The notes under the pieces were generated by a model, which did no database searches, had not been told where the DNA came from, and saw only the letters and a list, made by a program, of their open reading frames with translations. 64,000 nucleotides of DNA from Osedax frankpressi (lineage: Eukaryota; Annelida; Polychaeta; Sabellida; Siboglinidae). Numbering within the stretch: position 1 is the stretch's first letter; every line of letters starts with the position of its first letter. Both the position numbers and the translations under genes were made by a program. Below, one piece after another: positions 1 to 18,000 of this stretch. The DNA lies in contig OZ038312.1 of assembly GCA_964035775.1 (NCBI GenBank), positions 46,202,986 through 46,266,985 of the forward strand. The letters run 5' to 3'.

Positions 1-3000
1 ATCATTCTCCAACCACCTGAAATATAATTTTAAATGTTTTCTGTAATTTATATACAATTCTTACTTATATTATCATTTAATATTGCATATTTTCAGAAAG
101 TGTAGATATATAATCATTCTCCAACAACCTGAAATATAATTAAACAATTTTTATATAATTATTTTACAATTCTTACTTATATTATCAATTAAGATTACAT
201 ACTTTCAGAAAGTGTAGATTTATAATCATTCTCCAACAACCTGAAATATAATTTTAAATGTATTCTGCAATTTATATACAATTCTTACTTATATTATCAA
301 TTAAGTTTACATATTTTCAGAAAGTGTAGATATATAATCATTCTCCGGCAACCTGAAATATAGTTAAACAATTTTTATATAATTATTTTACAATTCTTAC
401 TTATATTATCAATTAAGATTACATATTTTCAGAAAGTGTAGATATATAATCATTCTCCAACAACCTGAAATATAGTTAAACAATTTTTATATAATTATTT
501 TACAATTCTTACTTATATTATCAATTAAGATTACATATTTTCAGAAAGTGTAGATATATAATCATTCTCCAACAACCTAAAATATAATTAAACAATTTTT
601 ATATAATTATTTTACAATTTTTATATAATTATTTTACAATTTTTACTTATATTATCAATTAAGATTACATATTTTCAGAAAGTGTAGATATATAATCATT
701 CTCCAACAACCTGAAATATAATTAAACCATTTTTATATAATTATTTTACAATTCTTACTTATATTATCAATTAAGATTACATATTTTCAGAAAGTGTAGA
801 TATATAATCATTCTCCAACAACCTGAAATATAATTGAACAATTTTTCTATAATTTGTATACAATTCTTACTTATATTATCAAATAAGTTTACATATTTTC
901 AGAAAGTGTAGATATATAATCATTCTCCAACAACCTGAAATATAATTAAACAATTTTTCTATAATTTGTATACAATTCTTACTTATATTATCAATTAATA
1001 TTACATATTTTCAGAAAGTGTAGATATATAATCATTCTCCAACAACCTGAAATATAATTAAACAATTTTTCTATAATTTGTATACAATTTTTCCTTATAT
1101 TATCAATTAAGATTACATATTTTCAGAAAGTGTAGATATATAATCATTCTCCAACAACCTGAAATATAATTAAACCATTTTTATATAATTATTTTACAAT
1201 TCTTACTTATATTATCAATTAAGATTACATATTTTCAGAAAGTGTAGATATATAATCATTCTCCAACAACCTGAAATATAGTTAAACCATTTTTATATAA
1301 TTATTTTACAATTCTTACTTATATTATCAATTAAGATTACATATTTTCAGAAAGTGTAGATATATAATCATTCTCCAACAACCTGAAATATAATTTTAAA
1401 TGTTTTCTGCTATTTATATACAATTCTTACTTATATTATCAATTAAGTTTACATATTTTCAGAAAGTGTAGATATATAATCATTCTCCAGCAATCTGAAA
1501 TATAATTAAACCATTTTTCTATAATTTGTATACAATTCTTACTTATATTATCAATTAAGATTACATATTTTTAGAAAGTGTAGATATATAATCATTCTCC
1601 AACAACCTGAAATATAATTTTAAATGTTTTCTGCAATTTATATACAATTCTTACTTATATTATCAATTAAGTTTACATATTTTCAGAAAGTGTAGATATA
1701 TAATCATTCTCCAGCAATCTGAAATATAATTAAACCATTTTTCTATAATTTGTATACAATTCTTACTTATATTATCAATTAAGATTACATATTTTCAGAA
1801 AGTTTAGATATATAATCATTCTCCAACAACCTGAAATATAATTAAACAATTTTTCTATAATTTGTATACAATTTTTACTTATATTATCAATTAAGATTAC
1901 ATATTTTCAGAAAGTGTAGATATATAATCATTCTCCAACAACCTGAAATATAATTAAACAATTTTTCTATAATTTGTATACAATTCTTACTTATATTATC
2001 AATTAAGATTACATACTTTCAGAAAGTGTAGATTTATAATCATTCTCCAACAACCTGAAATATAATTTTAAATGTATTCTGCAATTTATATACAATTCTT
2101 ACTTATATTATCAATTAAGTTTACATATTTTCAGAAAGTGTAGATATATAATCATTCTCCAGCAACCTGAAATATAGTTAAACAATTTTTATATAATTAT
2201 TTTACAATTCTTACTTATATTATCAATTAAGATTACATATTTTCAGAAAGTGTAGATATAAAATCATTCTCCAACAACCTGAAATATAGTCAAACAATTT
2301 TTATATAATTATTTTACAATTCTTACTTATATTATCAATTAAGATTACATATTTTCAGAAAGTGTAGATATATAATCATTCTCCAACAACCTAAAATATA
2401 ATTAAACAATTTTTATATAATTATTTTACAATTTTTATATAATTATTTTACAATTTTTACTTATATTATCAATTAAGATTACATATTTTCAGAAAGTGTA
2501 GATATATAATCATTCTCCAACAACCTGAAATATAATTAAACAATTTTTATATAATTATTTTACAATTCTTACTTATATTATCAATTAAGATTACATATTT
2601 TCAGAAAGTGTAGATATATAATCATTCTCCAACAACCTGAAATATAATTAAACAATTTTTCTATAATTTGTATACAATTCTTAATTATATTATCAATTAA
2701 GATTACATATTTTCAGAAAGTGTAGATATATAATCATTCTCCAACAACCTGAAATATAATTAAACCATTTTTATATAATTATTTTACAATTCTTACTTAT
2801 ATTATCAATTAAGATTACATATTTTCAGAAAGTGTAGATATATAATCATTCTCCAACAACCTGAAATATAATTAAACAATTTTTCTATAATTTGTATACA
2901 ATTTTTACTTATATTATCAATTAAGATTACATATTTTCAGAAAGTGTAGATATATAATCATTCTCCAACAACCTGAAATATAATTTTAAATGTTTTCTGC

Positions 3001-6000
3001 AATTTATATACAATTCTTACTTATATTATCAATTAAGTTTACATATTTTCAGAAAGTGTAGATATATAATCATTCTCCAGCAACCTTAAATATAATTAAA
3101 CAATTTTTCTATAATTTGTATACAATTCTTACTTATATTATCAATTAAGATTATATATTTTCAGAAAGTGTAGATATATAATCATTCTCCAACAACCTGA
3201 AATATAATTAAACCATTTTTATATAATTATTTTACAATTCTTACTTATATTATCAATTAAGATTACATATTTTCAGAAAGTGTAGATATATAATCATTCT
3301 CCAACAACCTGAAATATAATTTTAAATGTTTTCTGCAATTTATATACAATTCTTACTTATATTATCAATTAAGTTTACATATTTTCAGAAAGTGTAGATA
3401 TATAATCATTCTCCAGCAATCTGAAATATAATTAAACCATTTTTCTATAATTTGTATACAATTCTTACTTATATTATCAATTAAGATTACATATTTTCAG
3501 AAAGTTTAGATATATAATCATTCTCCAACAACCTGAAATATAATTAAACAATTTTTCTATAATTTGTATACAATTTTTACTTATATTATCAATTAAGATT
3601 ACATATTTTCAGAAAGTGTAGATATATAATCATTCTCCAACAACCTGAAATATAATTAAACAATTTATCTATAATTTGTATACAATTCTTACTTATATTA
3701 TCAATTAAGATTACATATTTTCAGAAAGTGTAGATATATAATCATTCTCCAACAACCTGAAATATAATTAAACAATTTTTCTATAATTTGTATACAATTC
3801 TTACTTATATTATCATTTAATATTGCATATTTTCAGAAAGTGTAGATATATAATCATTCTCCAACAACCTGAAATATAATTAAACAATTTTTATATAATT
3901 ATTTTACAATTCTTACTTATATTATCAATTAAGATTACATACTTTCAGAAAGTGTAGATTTATAATCATTCTCCAACAACCTGAAATATAATTTTAAATG
4001 TATTCTGCAATTTATATACAATTCTTACTTATATTATCAATTAAGTTTACATATTTTCAGAAAGTGTAGATATATAATCATTTTCCAGCAACCTGAAATA
4101 TAGTTAAACAATTTTTATATAATTATTTTACAATTCTTACTTATATTATCAATTAAGATTACATATTTTCAGAAAGTGTAGATATATAATCATTCTCCAA
4201 CAACCTGAAATATAATTTAAAATGTTTTCTATAATTTATATACAATTTTTACTTATATTATCAATTAAGATTACATATTTTCAGAAAGTGTAGATATATA
4301 ATCATTCTCCAACAACCTGAAATATAATTTTAAATGTTTTCTGCTATTTATATACAATTCTTACTTATATTATCAATTAAGTTTACATATTTTCAGAAAG
4401 TGTAGATATATAATCATTCTCCAGCAATCTGAAATATAATTAAACCATTTTTCTATAATTTGTATACAATTCTTACTTATATTATCAATTAAGATTACAT
4501 ATTTTTAGAAAGTGTAGATATATAATCATTCTCCAACAACCTGAAATATAATTAAACAATTTTTCTATAATTTGTATACAATTTTTACTTATATTATCAA
4601 TTAAGATTACATATTTTCAGAAAGTGTAGATATATAATCATTCTCCAACAACCTGAAATATAATTAAACAATTTATCTATAATTTGTATACAATTCTTAC
4701 TTATATTATCAATTAAGATTACATATTTTCAGAAAGTGTAGATATATAATCATTCTCCAACAACCTGAAATATAATTAAACAATTTTTCTATAATTTGTA
4801 TACAATTCTTACTTATATTATCATTTAATATTGCATATTTTCAGAAAGTGTAGATATATAATCATTCTCCAACAACCTGAAATATAATTTTAAATGTTTT
4901 CTGCAATTTATATACAATTCTTACTTATATTATCAATTAAGTTTGCATATTTTCAGAAAGTGTAGATATATAATCATTCTCCAGCAACCTTAAATATAAT
5001 TAAACAATTTTTCTATAATTTGTATACAATTCTTACTTATATTATCAATTAAGATTATATATTTTCAGAAAGTGTAGATATATAATCATTCTCCAACAAC
5101 CTGAAATATAATTAAACCATTTTTATATAATTATTTTACAATTCTTACTTATATTATCAATTAAGATTACATATTTTCAGAAAGTGTAGATATATAATCA
5201 TTCTCCAACAACCTGAAATATAATTTTAAATGTTTTCTGCAATTTATATACAATTCTTACTTATATTATCAATTAAGTTTACATATTTTCAGAAAGTGTA
5301 GATATATAATCATTCTCCAGCAATCTGAAATATAATTAAACCATTTTTCTATAATTTGTATACAATTCTTACTTATATTATCAATTAAGATTACATATTT
5401 TCAGAAAGTGTAGATATATAATCATTCTCCAACAACCTGAAATATAATTAAACAATTTTTCTATAATTTGTATACAATTTTTACTTATATTATCAATTAA
5501 GATTACATATTTTCAGAAAGTGTAGATATATAATCATTCTCCAACAACCTGAAATATAATTAAACAATTTATCTATAATTTGTATACAATTCTTACTTAT
5601 ATTATCAATTAAGATTACATATTTTCAGAAAGTGTAGATATATAATCATTCTCCAACAACCTGAAATATAATTAAACAATTTTTCTATAATTTGTATACA
5701 ATTCTTACTTATATTATCATTTAATATTGCATATTTTCAGAAAGTGTAGATATATAATCATTCTCCAACAACCTGAAATATAATTAAACAATTTTTATAT
5801 AATTATTTTACAATTCTTACTTATATTATCAATTAAGATTACATACTTTCAGAAAGTGTAGATTTATAATCATTCTCCAACAACCTGAAATATAATTTTA
5901 AATGTATTCTGCAATTTATATACAATTCTTACTTATATTATCAATTAAGTTTACATATTTTCAGAAAGTGTAGATATATAATCATTTTCCAGCAACCTGA

Positions 6001-9000
6001 AATATAGTTAAACAATTTTTATATAATTATTTTACAATTCTTACTTATATTATCAATTAAGATTACATATTTTCAGAAAGTGTAGATATATAATCATTCT
6101 CCAACAACCTGAAATATAATTTAAAATGTTTTCTATAATTTATATACAATTTTTACTTATATTATCAATTAAGATTACATATTTTCAGAAAGTGTAGATA
6201 TATAATCATTCTCCAACAACCTGAAATATAATTTTAAATGTTTTCTGCTATTTATATACAATTCTTACTTATATTATCAATTAAGTTTACATATTTTCAG
6301 AAAGTGTAGATATATAATCATTCTTCAGCAATCTGAAATATAATTAAACCATTTTTCTATAATTTGTATACAATTCTTACTTATATTATCAATTAAGATT
6401 ACATATTTTTAGAAAGTGTAGATATATAATCATTCTCCAACAACCTGAAATATAATTAAACAATTTTTCTATAATTTGTATACAATTTTTACTTATATTA
6501 TCAATTAAGATTACATATTTTCAGAAAGTGTAGATATATAATCATTCTCCAACAACCTGAAATATAATTAAACAATTTATCTATAATTTGTATACAATTC
6601 TTACTTATATTATCAATTAAGATTACATATTTTCAGAAAGTGTAGATATATAATCATTCTCCAACAACCTGAAATATAATTAAACAATTTTTCTATAATT
6701 TGTATACAATTCTTACTTATATTATCATTTAATATTGCATATTTTCAGAAAGTGTAGATATATAATCATTCTCCAACAACCTGAAATATAATTAAACAAT
6801 TTTTATATAATTATTTTACAATTCTTACTTATATTATCAATTAAGATTACATACTTTCAGAAAGTGTAGATTTATAATCATTCTCCAACAACCTGAAATA
6901 TAATTTTAAATGTATTCTGCAATTTATATACAATTCTTACTTATATTATCAATTAAGTTTACATATTTTCAGAAAGTGTAGATATATAATCATTCTCCAG
7001 CAACCTGAAATATAGTTAAACAATTTTTATATAATTATTTTACAATTCTTACTTATATTATCAATTAAGATTACATATTTTCAGAAAGTGTAGATATATA
7101 ATCATTCTCCAACAACCTGAAATATAGTTAAACAATTTTTATATAATTATTTTACAATTCTTACTTATATTATCAATTAAGATTACATATTTTCAGAAAG
7201 TGTAGATATATAATCATTCTCCAACAACCTAAAATATAATTAAACAATTTTTATATAATTATTTTACAATTTTTACTTATATTATCAATTAAGATTACAT
7301 ATTTTCAGAAAGTGTAGATATATAATCATTCTCCAACAACCTGAAATATAGTTAAACAATTTTTATATAATTATTTTACAATTCTTACTTATATTATCAA
7401 TTAAGATTACATATTTTCAGAAAGTGTAGATATATAATCATTCTCCAACAACCTGAAATATAATTGAACAATTTTTCTATAATTTGTATACAATTCTTAC
7501 TTATATTATCAATTAAGATTATATATTTTCAGAAAGTGTAGATATATAATCATTCTCCAACAACCTGAAATATAATTTAAAATGTTTTCTATAATTTGTA
7601 TACAATTCTTACTTATATTATCAAATAAGTTTACATATTTTCAGAAAGTGTAGATATATAATCATTCTCCAACAACCTGAAATATAATTAAACAATTTTT
7701 CTATAATTTGTATACAATTTTTCCTTATATTATCAATTAAGATTACATATTTTCAGAAAGTGTAGATATATAATCATTCTCCAACAACCTGAAATATAAT
7801 TAAACCATTTTTATATAATTATTTTACAATTCTTACTTATATTATCAATTAAGATTACATATTTTCAGAAAGTGTAGATATATAATCATTCTCCAACAAC
7901 CTGAAATATAGTTAAACCATTTTTATATAATTATTTTACAATTCTTACTTATATTATCAATTAAGATTACATATTTTCAGAAAGTGTAGATATATAATCA
8001 TTCTCCAACAACCTGAAATATAGTTAAACCATTTTTATATAATTATTTTACAATTTTTACTTATATTATCAATTAAGATTACATATTTTCAGAAAGTGTA
8101 GATATATAATCATTCTCCAGCAATCTGAAATATAATTAAACCATTTTTCTATAATTTGTATACAATTCTTACTTATATTATCAATTAAGATTACATATTT
8201 TTAGAAAGTGTAGATATATAATCATTCTCCAACAACCTGAAATATAATTAAACAATTTTTCTATAATTTGTATACAATTTTTACTTATATTATCAATTAA
8301 GATTACATATTTTCAGAAAGTGTAGATATATAATCATTCTCCAACAACCTGAAATATAATTAAACAATTTATCTATAATTTGTATACAATTCTTACTTAT
8401 ATTATCAATTAAGATTACATATTTTCAGAAAGTGTAGATATATAATCGTTCTCCAACAACCTGAAATATAATTAAACAATTTTTCTATAATTTGTATACA
8501 ATTCTTACTTATATTATCAATTAAGATTACATACTTTCAGAAAGTGTAGATTTATAATCATTCTCCAACAACCTGAAATATAATTTTAAATGTATTCTGC
8601 AATTTATATACAATTCTTACTTATATTATCAATTAAGTTTACATATTTTCAGAAAGTGTAGATATATAATCATTCTCCAGCAACCTGAAATATAGTTAAA
8701 CAATTTTTATATAATTATTTTACAATTCTTACTTATATTATCAATTAAGATTACATATTTTCAGAAAGTGTAGATATATAATCATTCTCCAACAACCTGA
8801 AATATAATTAAACAATTTTTCTATAATTTGTATACAATTTTTACTTATATTATCAATTAAGATTACATATTTTCAGAAAGTGTAGATATATAATCATTCT
8901 CCAACAACCTGAAATATAATTAAACAATTTATCTATAATTTGTATACAATTCTTACTTATATTATCAATTAAGATTACATATTTTCAGAAAGTGTAGATA

Positions 9001-12000
9001 TATAATCATTCTCCAACAACCTGAAATATAATTAAACAATTTTTCTATAATTTGTATACAATTCTTACTTATATTATCATTTAATATTGCATATTTTCAG
9101 AAAGTGTAGATATATAATCATTCTCCAACAACCTGAAATATAATTAAACAATTTTTATATAATTATTTTACAATTCTTACTTATATTATCAATTAAGATT
9201 ACATACTTTCAGAAAGTGTAGATTTATAATCATTCTCCAACAACCTGAAATATAATTTTAAATGTATTCTGCAATTTATATACAATTCTTACTTATATTA
9301 TCAATTAAGTTTACATATTTTCAGAAAGTGTAGATATATAATCATTCTCCAGCAACCTGAAATATAGTTAAACAATTTTTATATAATTATTTTACAATTC
9401 TTACTTATATTATCAATTAAGATTACATATTTTCAGAAAGTGTAGATATATAATCATTCTCCAACAACCTGAAATATAGTTAAACAATTTGTATATAATT
9501 ATTTTACAATTCTTACTTATATTATCAATTAAGATTACATATTTTCAGAAAGTGTAGATATATAATCATTCTCCAACAACCTAAAATATAATTAAACCAT
9601 TTTTATATAATTATTTTACAATTCTTACTTATATTATCAATTAAGATTACATATTTTCAGAAAGTGTAGATATATAATCATTCTCCAACAACCTGAAATA
9701 TAGTTAAACAATTTTTATATAATTATTTTACAATTCTTACTTATATTATCAATTAAGATTACATACTTTCAGAAAGTGTAGATTTATAATCATTCTCCAA
9801 CAACCTGAAATATAATTTTAAATGTATTCTGCAATTTATATACAATTCTTACTTATATTATCAATTAAGTTTACATATTTTCAGAAAGTGTAGATATATA
9901 ATCATTCTCCGGCAACCTGAAATATAGTTAAACAATTTTTATATAATTATTTTACAATTCTTACTTATATTATCAATTAAGATTACATATTTTCAGAAAG
10001 TGTAGATATATAATCATTCTCCAACAACCTGAAATATAGTTAAACAATTTTTATATAATTATTTTACAATTCTTACTTATATTATCAATTAAGATTACAT
10101 ATTTTCAGAAAGTGTAGATATATAATCATTCTCCAACAACCTAAAATATAATTAAACAATTTTTATATAATTATTTTACAATTTTTATATAATTATTTTA
10201 CAATTTTTACTTATATTATCAATTAAGATTACATATTTTCAGAAAGTGTAGATATATAATCATTCTCCAACAACCTGAAATATAATTAAACCATTTTTAT
10301 ATAATTATTTTACAATTCTTACTTATATTATCAATTAAGATTACATATTTTCAGAAAGTGTAGATATATAATCATTCTCCAACAACCTGAAATATAATTG
10401 AACAATTTTTCTATAATTTGTATACAATTCTTACTTATATTATCAAATAAGTTTACATATTTTCAGAAAGTGTAGATATATAATCATTCTCCAACAACCT
10501 GAAATATAATTAAACAATTTTTCTATAATTTGTATACAATTCTTACTTATATTATCAATTAATATTACATATTTTCAGAAAGTGTAGATATATAATCATT
10601 CTCCAACAACCTGAAATATAATTAAACAATTTTTCTATAATTTGTATACAATTTTTCCTTATATTATCAATTAAGATTACATATTTTCAGAAAGTGTAGA
10701 TATATAATCATTCTCCAACAACCTGAAATATAATTAAACCATTTTTATATAATTATTTTACAATTCTTACTTATATTATCAATTAAGATTACATATTTTC
10801 AGAAAGTGTAGATATATAATCATTCTCCAACAACCTGAAATATAGTTAAACCATTTTTATATAATTATTTTACAATTCTTACTTATATTATCAATTAAGA
10901 TTACATATTTTCAGAAAGTGTAGATATATAATCATTCTCCAACAACCTGAAATATAATTTTAAATGTTTTCTGCTATTTATATACAATTCTTACTTATAT
11001 TATCAATTAAGTTTACATATTTTCAGAAAGTGTAGATATATAATCATTCTCCAGCAATCTGAAATATAATTAAACCATTTTTCTATAATTTGTATACAAT
11101 TCTTACTTATATTATCAATTAAGATTACATATTTTTAGAAAGTGTAGATATATAATCATTCTCCAACAACCTGAAATATAATTAAACAATTTTTCTATAA
11201 TTTGTATACAATTTTTACTTATATTATCAATTAAGATTACATATTTTCAGAAAGTGTAGATATATAATCATTCTCCAACAACCTGAAATATAATTAAACA
11301 ATTTATCTATAATTTGTATACAATTCTTACTTATATTATCAATTAAGATTACATATTTTCAGAAAGTGTAGATATATAATCATTCTCCAACAACCTGAAA
11401 TATAATTAAACAATTTTTCTATAATTTGTATACAATTCTTACTTATATTATCAATTAAGATTACATACTTTCAGAAAGTGTAGATTTATAATCATTCTCC
11501 AACAACCTGAAATATAATTTTAAATGTATTCTGCAATTTATATACAATTCTTACTTATATTATCAATTAAGTTTACATATTTTCAGAAAGTGTAGATATA
11601 TAATCATTCTCCAGCAACCTGAAATATAGTTAAACAATTTTTATATAATTATTTTACAATTCTTACTTATATTATCAATTAAGATTACATATTTTCAGAA
11701 AGTGTAGATATAAAATCATTCTCCAACAACCTGAAATATAGTCAAACAATTTTTATATAATTATTTTACAATTCTTACTTATATTATCAATTAAGATTAC
11801 ATATTTTCAGAAAGTGTAGATATATAATCATTCTCCAACAACCTAAAATATAATTAAACAATTTTTATATAATTATTTTACAATTTTTATATAATTATTT
11901 TACAATTTTTACTTATATTATCAATTAAGATTACATATTTTCAGAAAGTGTAGATATATAATCATTCTCCAACAACCTGAAATATAATTAAACAATTTTT

Positions 12001-15000
12001 ATATAATTATTTTACAATTCTTACTTATATTATCAATTAAGATTACATATTTTCAGAAAGTGTAGATATATAATCATTCTCCAACAACCTGAAATATAAT
12101 TAAACAATTTTTCTATAATTTGTATACAATTCTTAATTATATTATCAATTAAGATTACATATTTTCAGAAAGTGTAGATATATAATCATTCTCCAACAAC
12201 CTGAAATATAATTAAACCATTTTTATATAATTATTTTACAATTCTTACTTATATTATCAATTAAGATTACATATTTTCAGAAAGTGTAGATATATAATCA
12301 TTCTCCAACAACCTGAAATATAATTAAACAATTTTTCTATAATTTGTATACAATTTTTACTTATATTATCAATTAAGATTACATATTTTCAGAAAGTGTA
12401 GATATATAATCATTCTCCAACAACCTGAAATATAATTTTAAATGTTTTCTGCAATTTATATACAATTCTTACTTATATTATCAATTAAGTTTACATATTT
12501 TCAGAAAGTGTAGATATATAATCATTCTCCAGCAACCTTAAATATAATTAAACAATTTTTCTATAATTTGTATACAATTCTTACTTATATTATCAATTAA
12601 GATTATATATTTTCAGAAAGTGTAGATATATAATCATTCTCCAACAACCTGAAATATAATTAAACCATTTTTATATAATTATTTTACAATTCTTACTTAT
12701 ATTATCAATTAAGATTACATATTTTCAGAAAGTGTAGATATATAATCATTCTCCAACAACCTGAAATATAATTTTAAATGTTTTCTGCAATTTATATACA
12801 ATTCTTACTTATATTATCAATTAAGTTTACATATTTTCAGAAAGTGTAGATATATAATCATTCTCCAGCAATCTGAAATATAATTAAACCATTTTTCTAT
12901 AATTTGTATACAATTCTTACTTATATTATCAATTAAGATTACATATTTTCAGAAAGTGTAGATATATAATCATTCTCCAACAACCTGAAATATAATTAAA
13001 CAATTTTTCTATAATTTGTATACAATTTTTACTTATATTATCAATTAAGATTACATATTTTCAGAAAGTGTAGATATATAATCATTCTCCAACAACCTGA
13101 AATATAATTAAACAATTTATCTATAATTTGTATACAATTCTTACTTATATTATCAATTAAGATTACATATTTTCAGAAAGTGTAGATATATAATCATTCT
13201 CCAACAACCTGAAATATAATTAAACAATTTTTCTATAATTTGTATACAATTCTTACTTATATTATCATTTAATATTGCATATTTTCAGAAAGTGTAGATA
13301 TATAATCATTCTCCAACAACCTGAAATATAATTAAACAATTTTTATATAATTATTTTACAATTCTTACTTATATTATCAATTAAGATTACATACTTTCAG
13401 AAAGTGTAGATTTATAATCATTCTCCAACAACCTGAAATATAATTTTAAATGTATTCTGCAATTTATATACAATTCTTACTTATATTATCAATTAAGTTT
13501 ACATATTTTCAGAAAGTGTAGATATATAATCATTTTCCAGCAACCTGAAATATAGTTAAACAATTTTTATATAATTATTTTACAATTCTTACTTATATTA
13601 TCAATTAAGATTACATATTTTCAGAAAGTGTAGATATATAATCATTCTCCAACAACCTGAAATATAATTTAAAATGTTTTCTATAATTTATATACAATTT
13701 TTACTTATATTATCAATTAAGATTACATATTTTCAGAAAGTGTAGATATATAATCATTCTCCAACAACCTGAAATATAATTTTAAATGTTTTCTGCTATT
13801 TATATACAATTCTTACTTATATTATCAATTAAGTTTACATATTTTCAGAAAGTGTAGATATATAATCATTCTCCAGCAATCTGAAATATAATTAAACCAT
13901 TTTTCTATAATTTGTATACAATTCTTACTTATATTATCAATTAAGATTACATATTTTTAGAAAGTGTAGATATATAATCATTCTCCAACAACCTGAAATA
14001 TAATTAAACAATTTTTCTATAATTTGTATACAATTTTTACTTATATTATCAATTAAGATTACATATTTTCAGAAAGGGTAGATATATAATCATTCTCCAA
14101 CAACCTGAAATATAATTAAACAATTTATCTATAATTTGTATACAATTCTTACTTATATTATCAATTAAGATTACATATTTTCAGAAAGTGTAGATATATA
14201 ATCATTCTCCAACAACCTGAAATATAATTAAACAATTTTTCTATAATTTGTATACAATTCTTACTTATATTATCATTTAATATTGCATATTTTCAGAAAG
14301 TGTAGATATATAATCATTCTCCAACAACCTGAAATATAATTAAACAATTTTTATATAATTATTTTACAATTCTTACTTATATTATCAATTAAGATTACAT
14401 ACTTTCAGAAAGTGTAGATTTATAATCATTCTCCAACAACCTGAAATATAATTTTAAATGTATTCTGCAATTTATATACAATTCTTACTTATATTATCAA
14501 TTAAGTTTACATATTTTCAGAAAGTGTAGATATATAATCATTCTCCAGCAACCTGAAATATAGTTAAACAATTTTTATATAATTATTTTACAATTCTTAC
14601 TTATATTATCAATTAAGATTACATATTTTCAGAAAGTGTAGATATATAATCATTCTCCAACAACCTGAAATATAGTTAAACAATTTTTATATAATTATTT
14701 TACAATTCTTACTTATATTATCAATTAAGATTACATATTTTCAGAAAGTGTAGATATATAATCATTCTCCAACAACCTAAAATATAATTAAACAATTTTT
14801 ATATAATTATTTTACAATTTTTACTTATATTATCAATTAAGATTACATATTTTCAGAAAGTGTAGATATATAATCATTCTCCAACAACCTGAAATATAGT
14901 TAAACAATTTTTATATAATTATTTTACAATTCTTACTTATATTATCAATTAAGATTACATATTTTCAGAAAGTGTAGATATATAATCATTCTCCAACAAC

Positions 15001-18000
15001 CTGAAATATAATTGAACAATTTTTCTATAATTTGTATACAATTCTTACTTATATTATCAATTAAGATTATATATTTTCAGAAAGTGTAGATATATAATCA
15101 TTCTCCAACAACCTGAAATATAATTTAAAATGTTTTCTATAATTTGTATACAATTCTTACTTATATTATCAAATAAGTTTACATATTTTCAGAAAGTGTA
15201 GATATATAATCATTCTCCAGCAACCTGAAATATAGTTAAACAATTTTTATATAATTATTTTACAATTCTTACTTATATTATCAATTAAGATTACATATTT
15301 TCAGAAAGTGTAGATATATAATCATTCTCCAACAACCTGAAATATAATTAAATAATTTTTCTATAATTTGTATACAATTTTTACTTATATTATCAATTAA
15401 GATTACATATTTTCAGAAAGTGTAGATATATAATCATTCTCCAACAACCTGAAATATAATTAAACAATTTATCTATAATTTGTATACAATTCTTACTTAT
15501 ATTATCAATTAAGATTACATATTTTCAGAAAGTGTAGATATATAATCATTCTCCAACAACCTGAAATATAATTAAACAATTTTTCTATAATTTGTATACA
15601 ATTCTTACTTATATTATCATTTAATATTGCATATTTTCAGAAAGTGTAGATATATAATCATTCTCCAACAACCTGAAATATAATTAAACAATTTTTATAT
15701 AATTATTTTACAATTCTTACTTATATTATCAATTAAGATTACATACTTTCAGAAAGTGTAGATTTATAATCATTCTCCAACAACCTGAAATATAATTTTA
15801 AATGTATTCTGCAATTTATATACAATTCTTACTTATATTATCAATTAAGTTTACATATTTTCAGAAAGTGTAGATATATAATCATTCTCCAGCAACCTGA
15901 AATATAGTTAAACAATTTTTATATAATTATTTTACAATTCTTACTTATATTATCAATTAAGATTACATATTTTCAGAAAGTGTAGATATATAATCATTCT
16001 CCAACAACCTGAAATATAGTTAAACAATTTTTATATAATTATTTTACAATTCTTACTTATATTATCAATTAAGATTACATATTTTCAGAAAGTGTAGATA
16101 TATAATCATTCTCCAACAACCTAAAATATAATTAAACAATTTTTATATAATTATTTTACAATTTTTACTTATATTATCAATTAAGATTACATATTTTCAG
16201 AAAGTGTAGATATATAATCATTCTCCAACAACCTGAAATATAATTAAACCATTTTTATATAATTATTTTACAATTCTTACTTATATTATCAATTAAGATT
16301 ACATATTTTCAGAAAGTGTAGATATATAATCATTCTCCAACAACCTGAAATATAATTGAACAATTTTTCTATAATTTGTATACAATTCTTACTTATATTA
16401 TCCATTAAGATTACATATTTTCAGAAAGTGTAGATATATAATCATTCTCCAACAACCTGAAATATAATTTAAAATGTTTTCTATAATTTGTATACAATTC
16501 TTACTTATATTATCAAATAAGTTTACATATTTTCAGAAAGTGTAGATATATAATCATTCTCCAACAACCTGAAATATAATTAAACAATTTTTCTATAATT
16601 TGTATACAATTCTTACTTATATTATCAATTAATATTACATATTTTCAGAAAGTGTAGATATATAATCATTCTCCAACAACCTGAAATATAATTAAACAAT
16701 TTTTCTATAATTTGTATACAATTTTTCCTTATATTATCAATTAAGATTACATATTTTCAGAAAGTGTAGATATATAATCATTCTCCAACAACCTGAAATA
16801 TAATTAAACCATTTTTATATAATTATTTTACAATTCTTACTTATATTATCAATTAAGATTACATATTTTCAGAAAGTGTAGATATATAATCATTCTCCAA
16901 CAACCTGAAATATAGTTAAACCATTTTTATATAATTATTTTACAATTCTTACTTATATTATCAATTAAGATTACATATTTTCAGAAAGTGTAGATATATA
17001 ATCATTCTCCAACAACCTGAAATATAATTTTAAATGTTTTCTGCTATTTATATACAATTCTTACTTATATTATCAATTAAGTTTACATATTTTCAGAAAG
17101 TGTAGATATATAATCATTCTCCAGCAATCTGAAATATAATTAAACCATTTTTCTATAATTTGTATACAATTCTTACTTATATTATCAATTAAGATTACAT
17201 ATTTTTAGAAAGTGTAGATATATAATCATTCTCCAACAACCTGAAATATAATTAAACAATTTTTCTATAATTTGTATACAATTTTTACTTATATTATCAA
17301 TTAAGATTACATATTTTCAGAAAGTGTAGATATATAATCATTCTCCAACAACCTGAAATATAATTAAACAATTTATCTATAATTTGTATACAATTCTTAC
17401 TTATATTATCAATTAAGATTACATATTTTCAGAAAGTGTAGATATATAATCGTTCTCCAACAACCTGAAATATAATTAAACAATTTTTCTATAATTTGTA
17501 TACAATTCTTACTTATATTATCAATTAAGATTACATACTTTCAGAAAGTGTAGATTTATAATCATTCTCCAACAACCTGAAATATAATTTTAAATGTATT
17601 CTGCAATTTATATACAATTCTTACTTATATTATCAATTAAGTTTACATATTTTCAGAAAGTGTAGATATATAATCATTCTCCAGCAACCTGAAATATAGT
17701 TAAACAATTTTTATATAATTATTTTACAATTCTTACTTATATTATCAATTAAGATTACATATTTTCAGAAAGTGTAGATATATAATCATTCTCCAACAAC
17801 CTGAAATATAGTTAAACAATTTTTATATAATTATTTTACAATTCTTACTTATATTATCAATTAAGATTACATATTTTCAGAAAGTGTAGATATATAATCA
17901 TTCTCCAACAACCTAAAATATAATTAAACAATTTTTATATAATTATTTTACAATTTTTATATAATTATTTTACAATTTTTACTTATATTATCAATTAAGA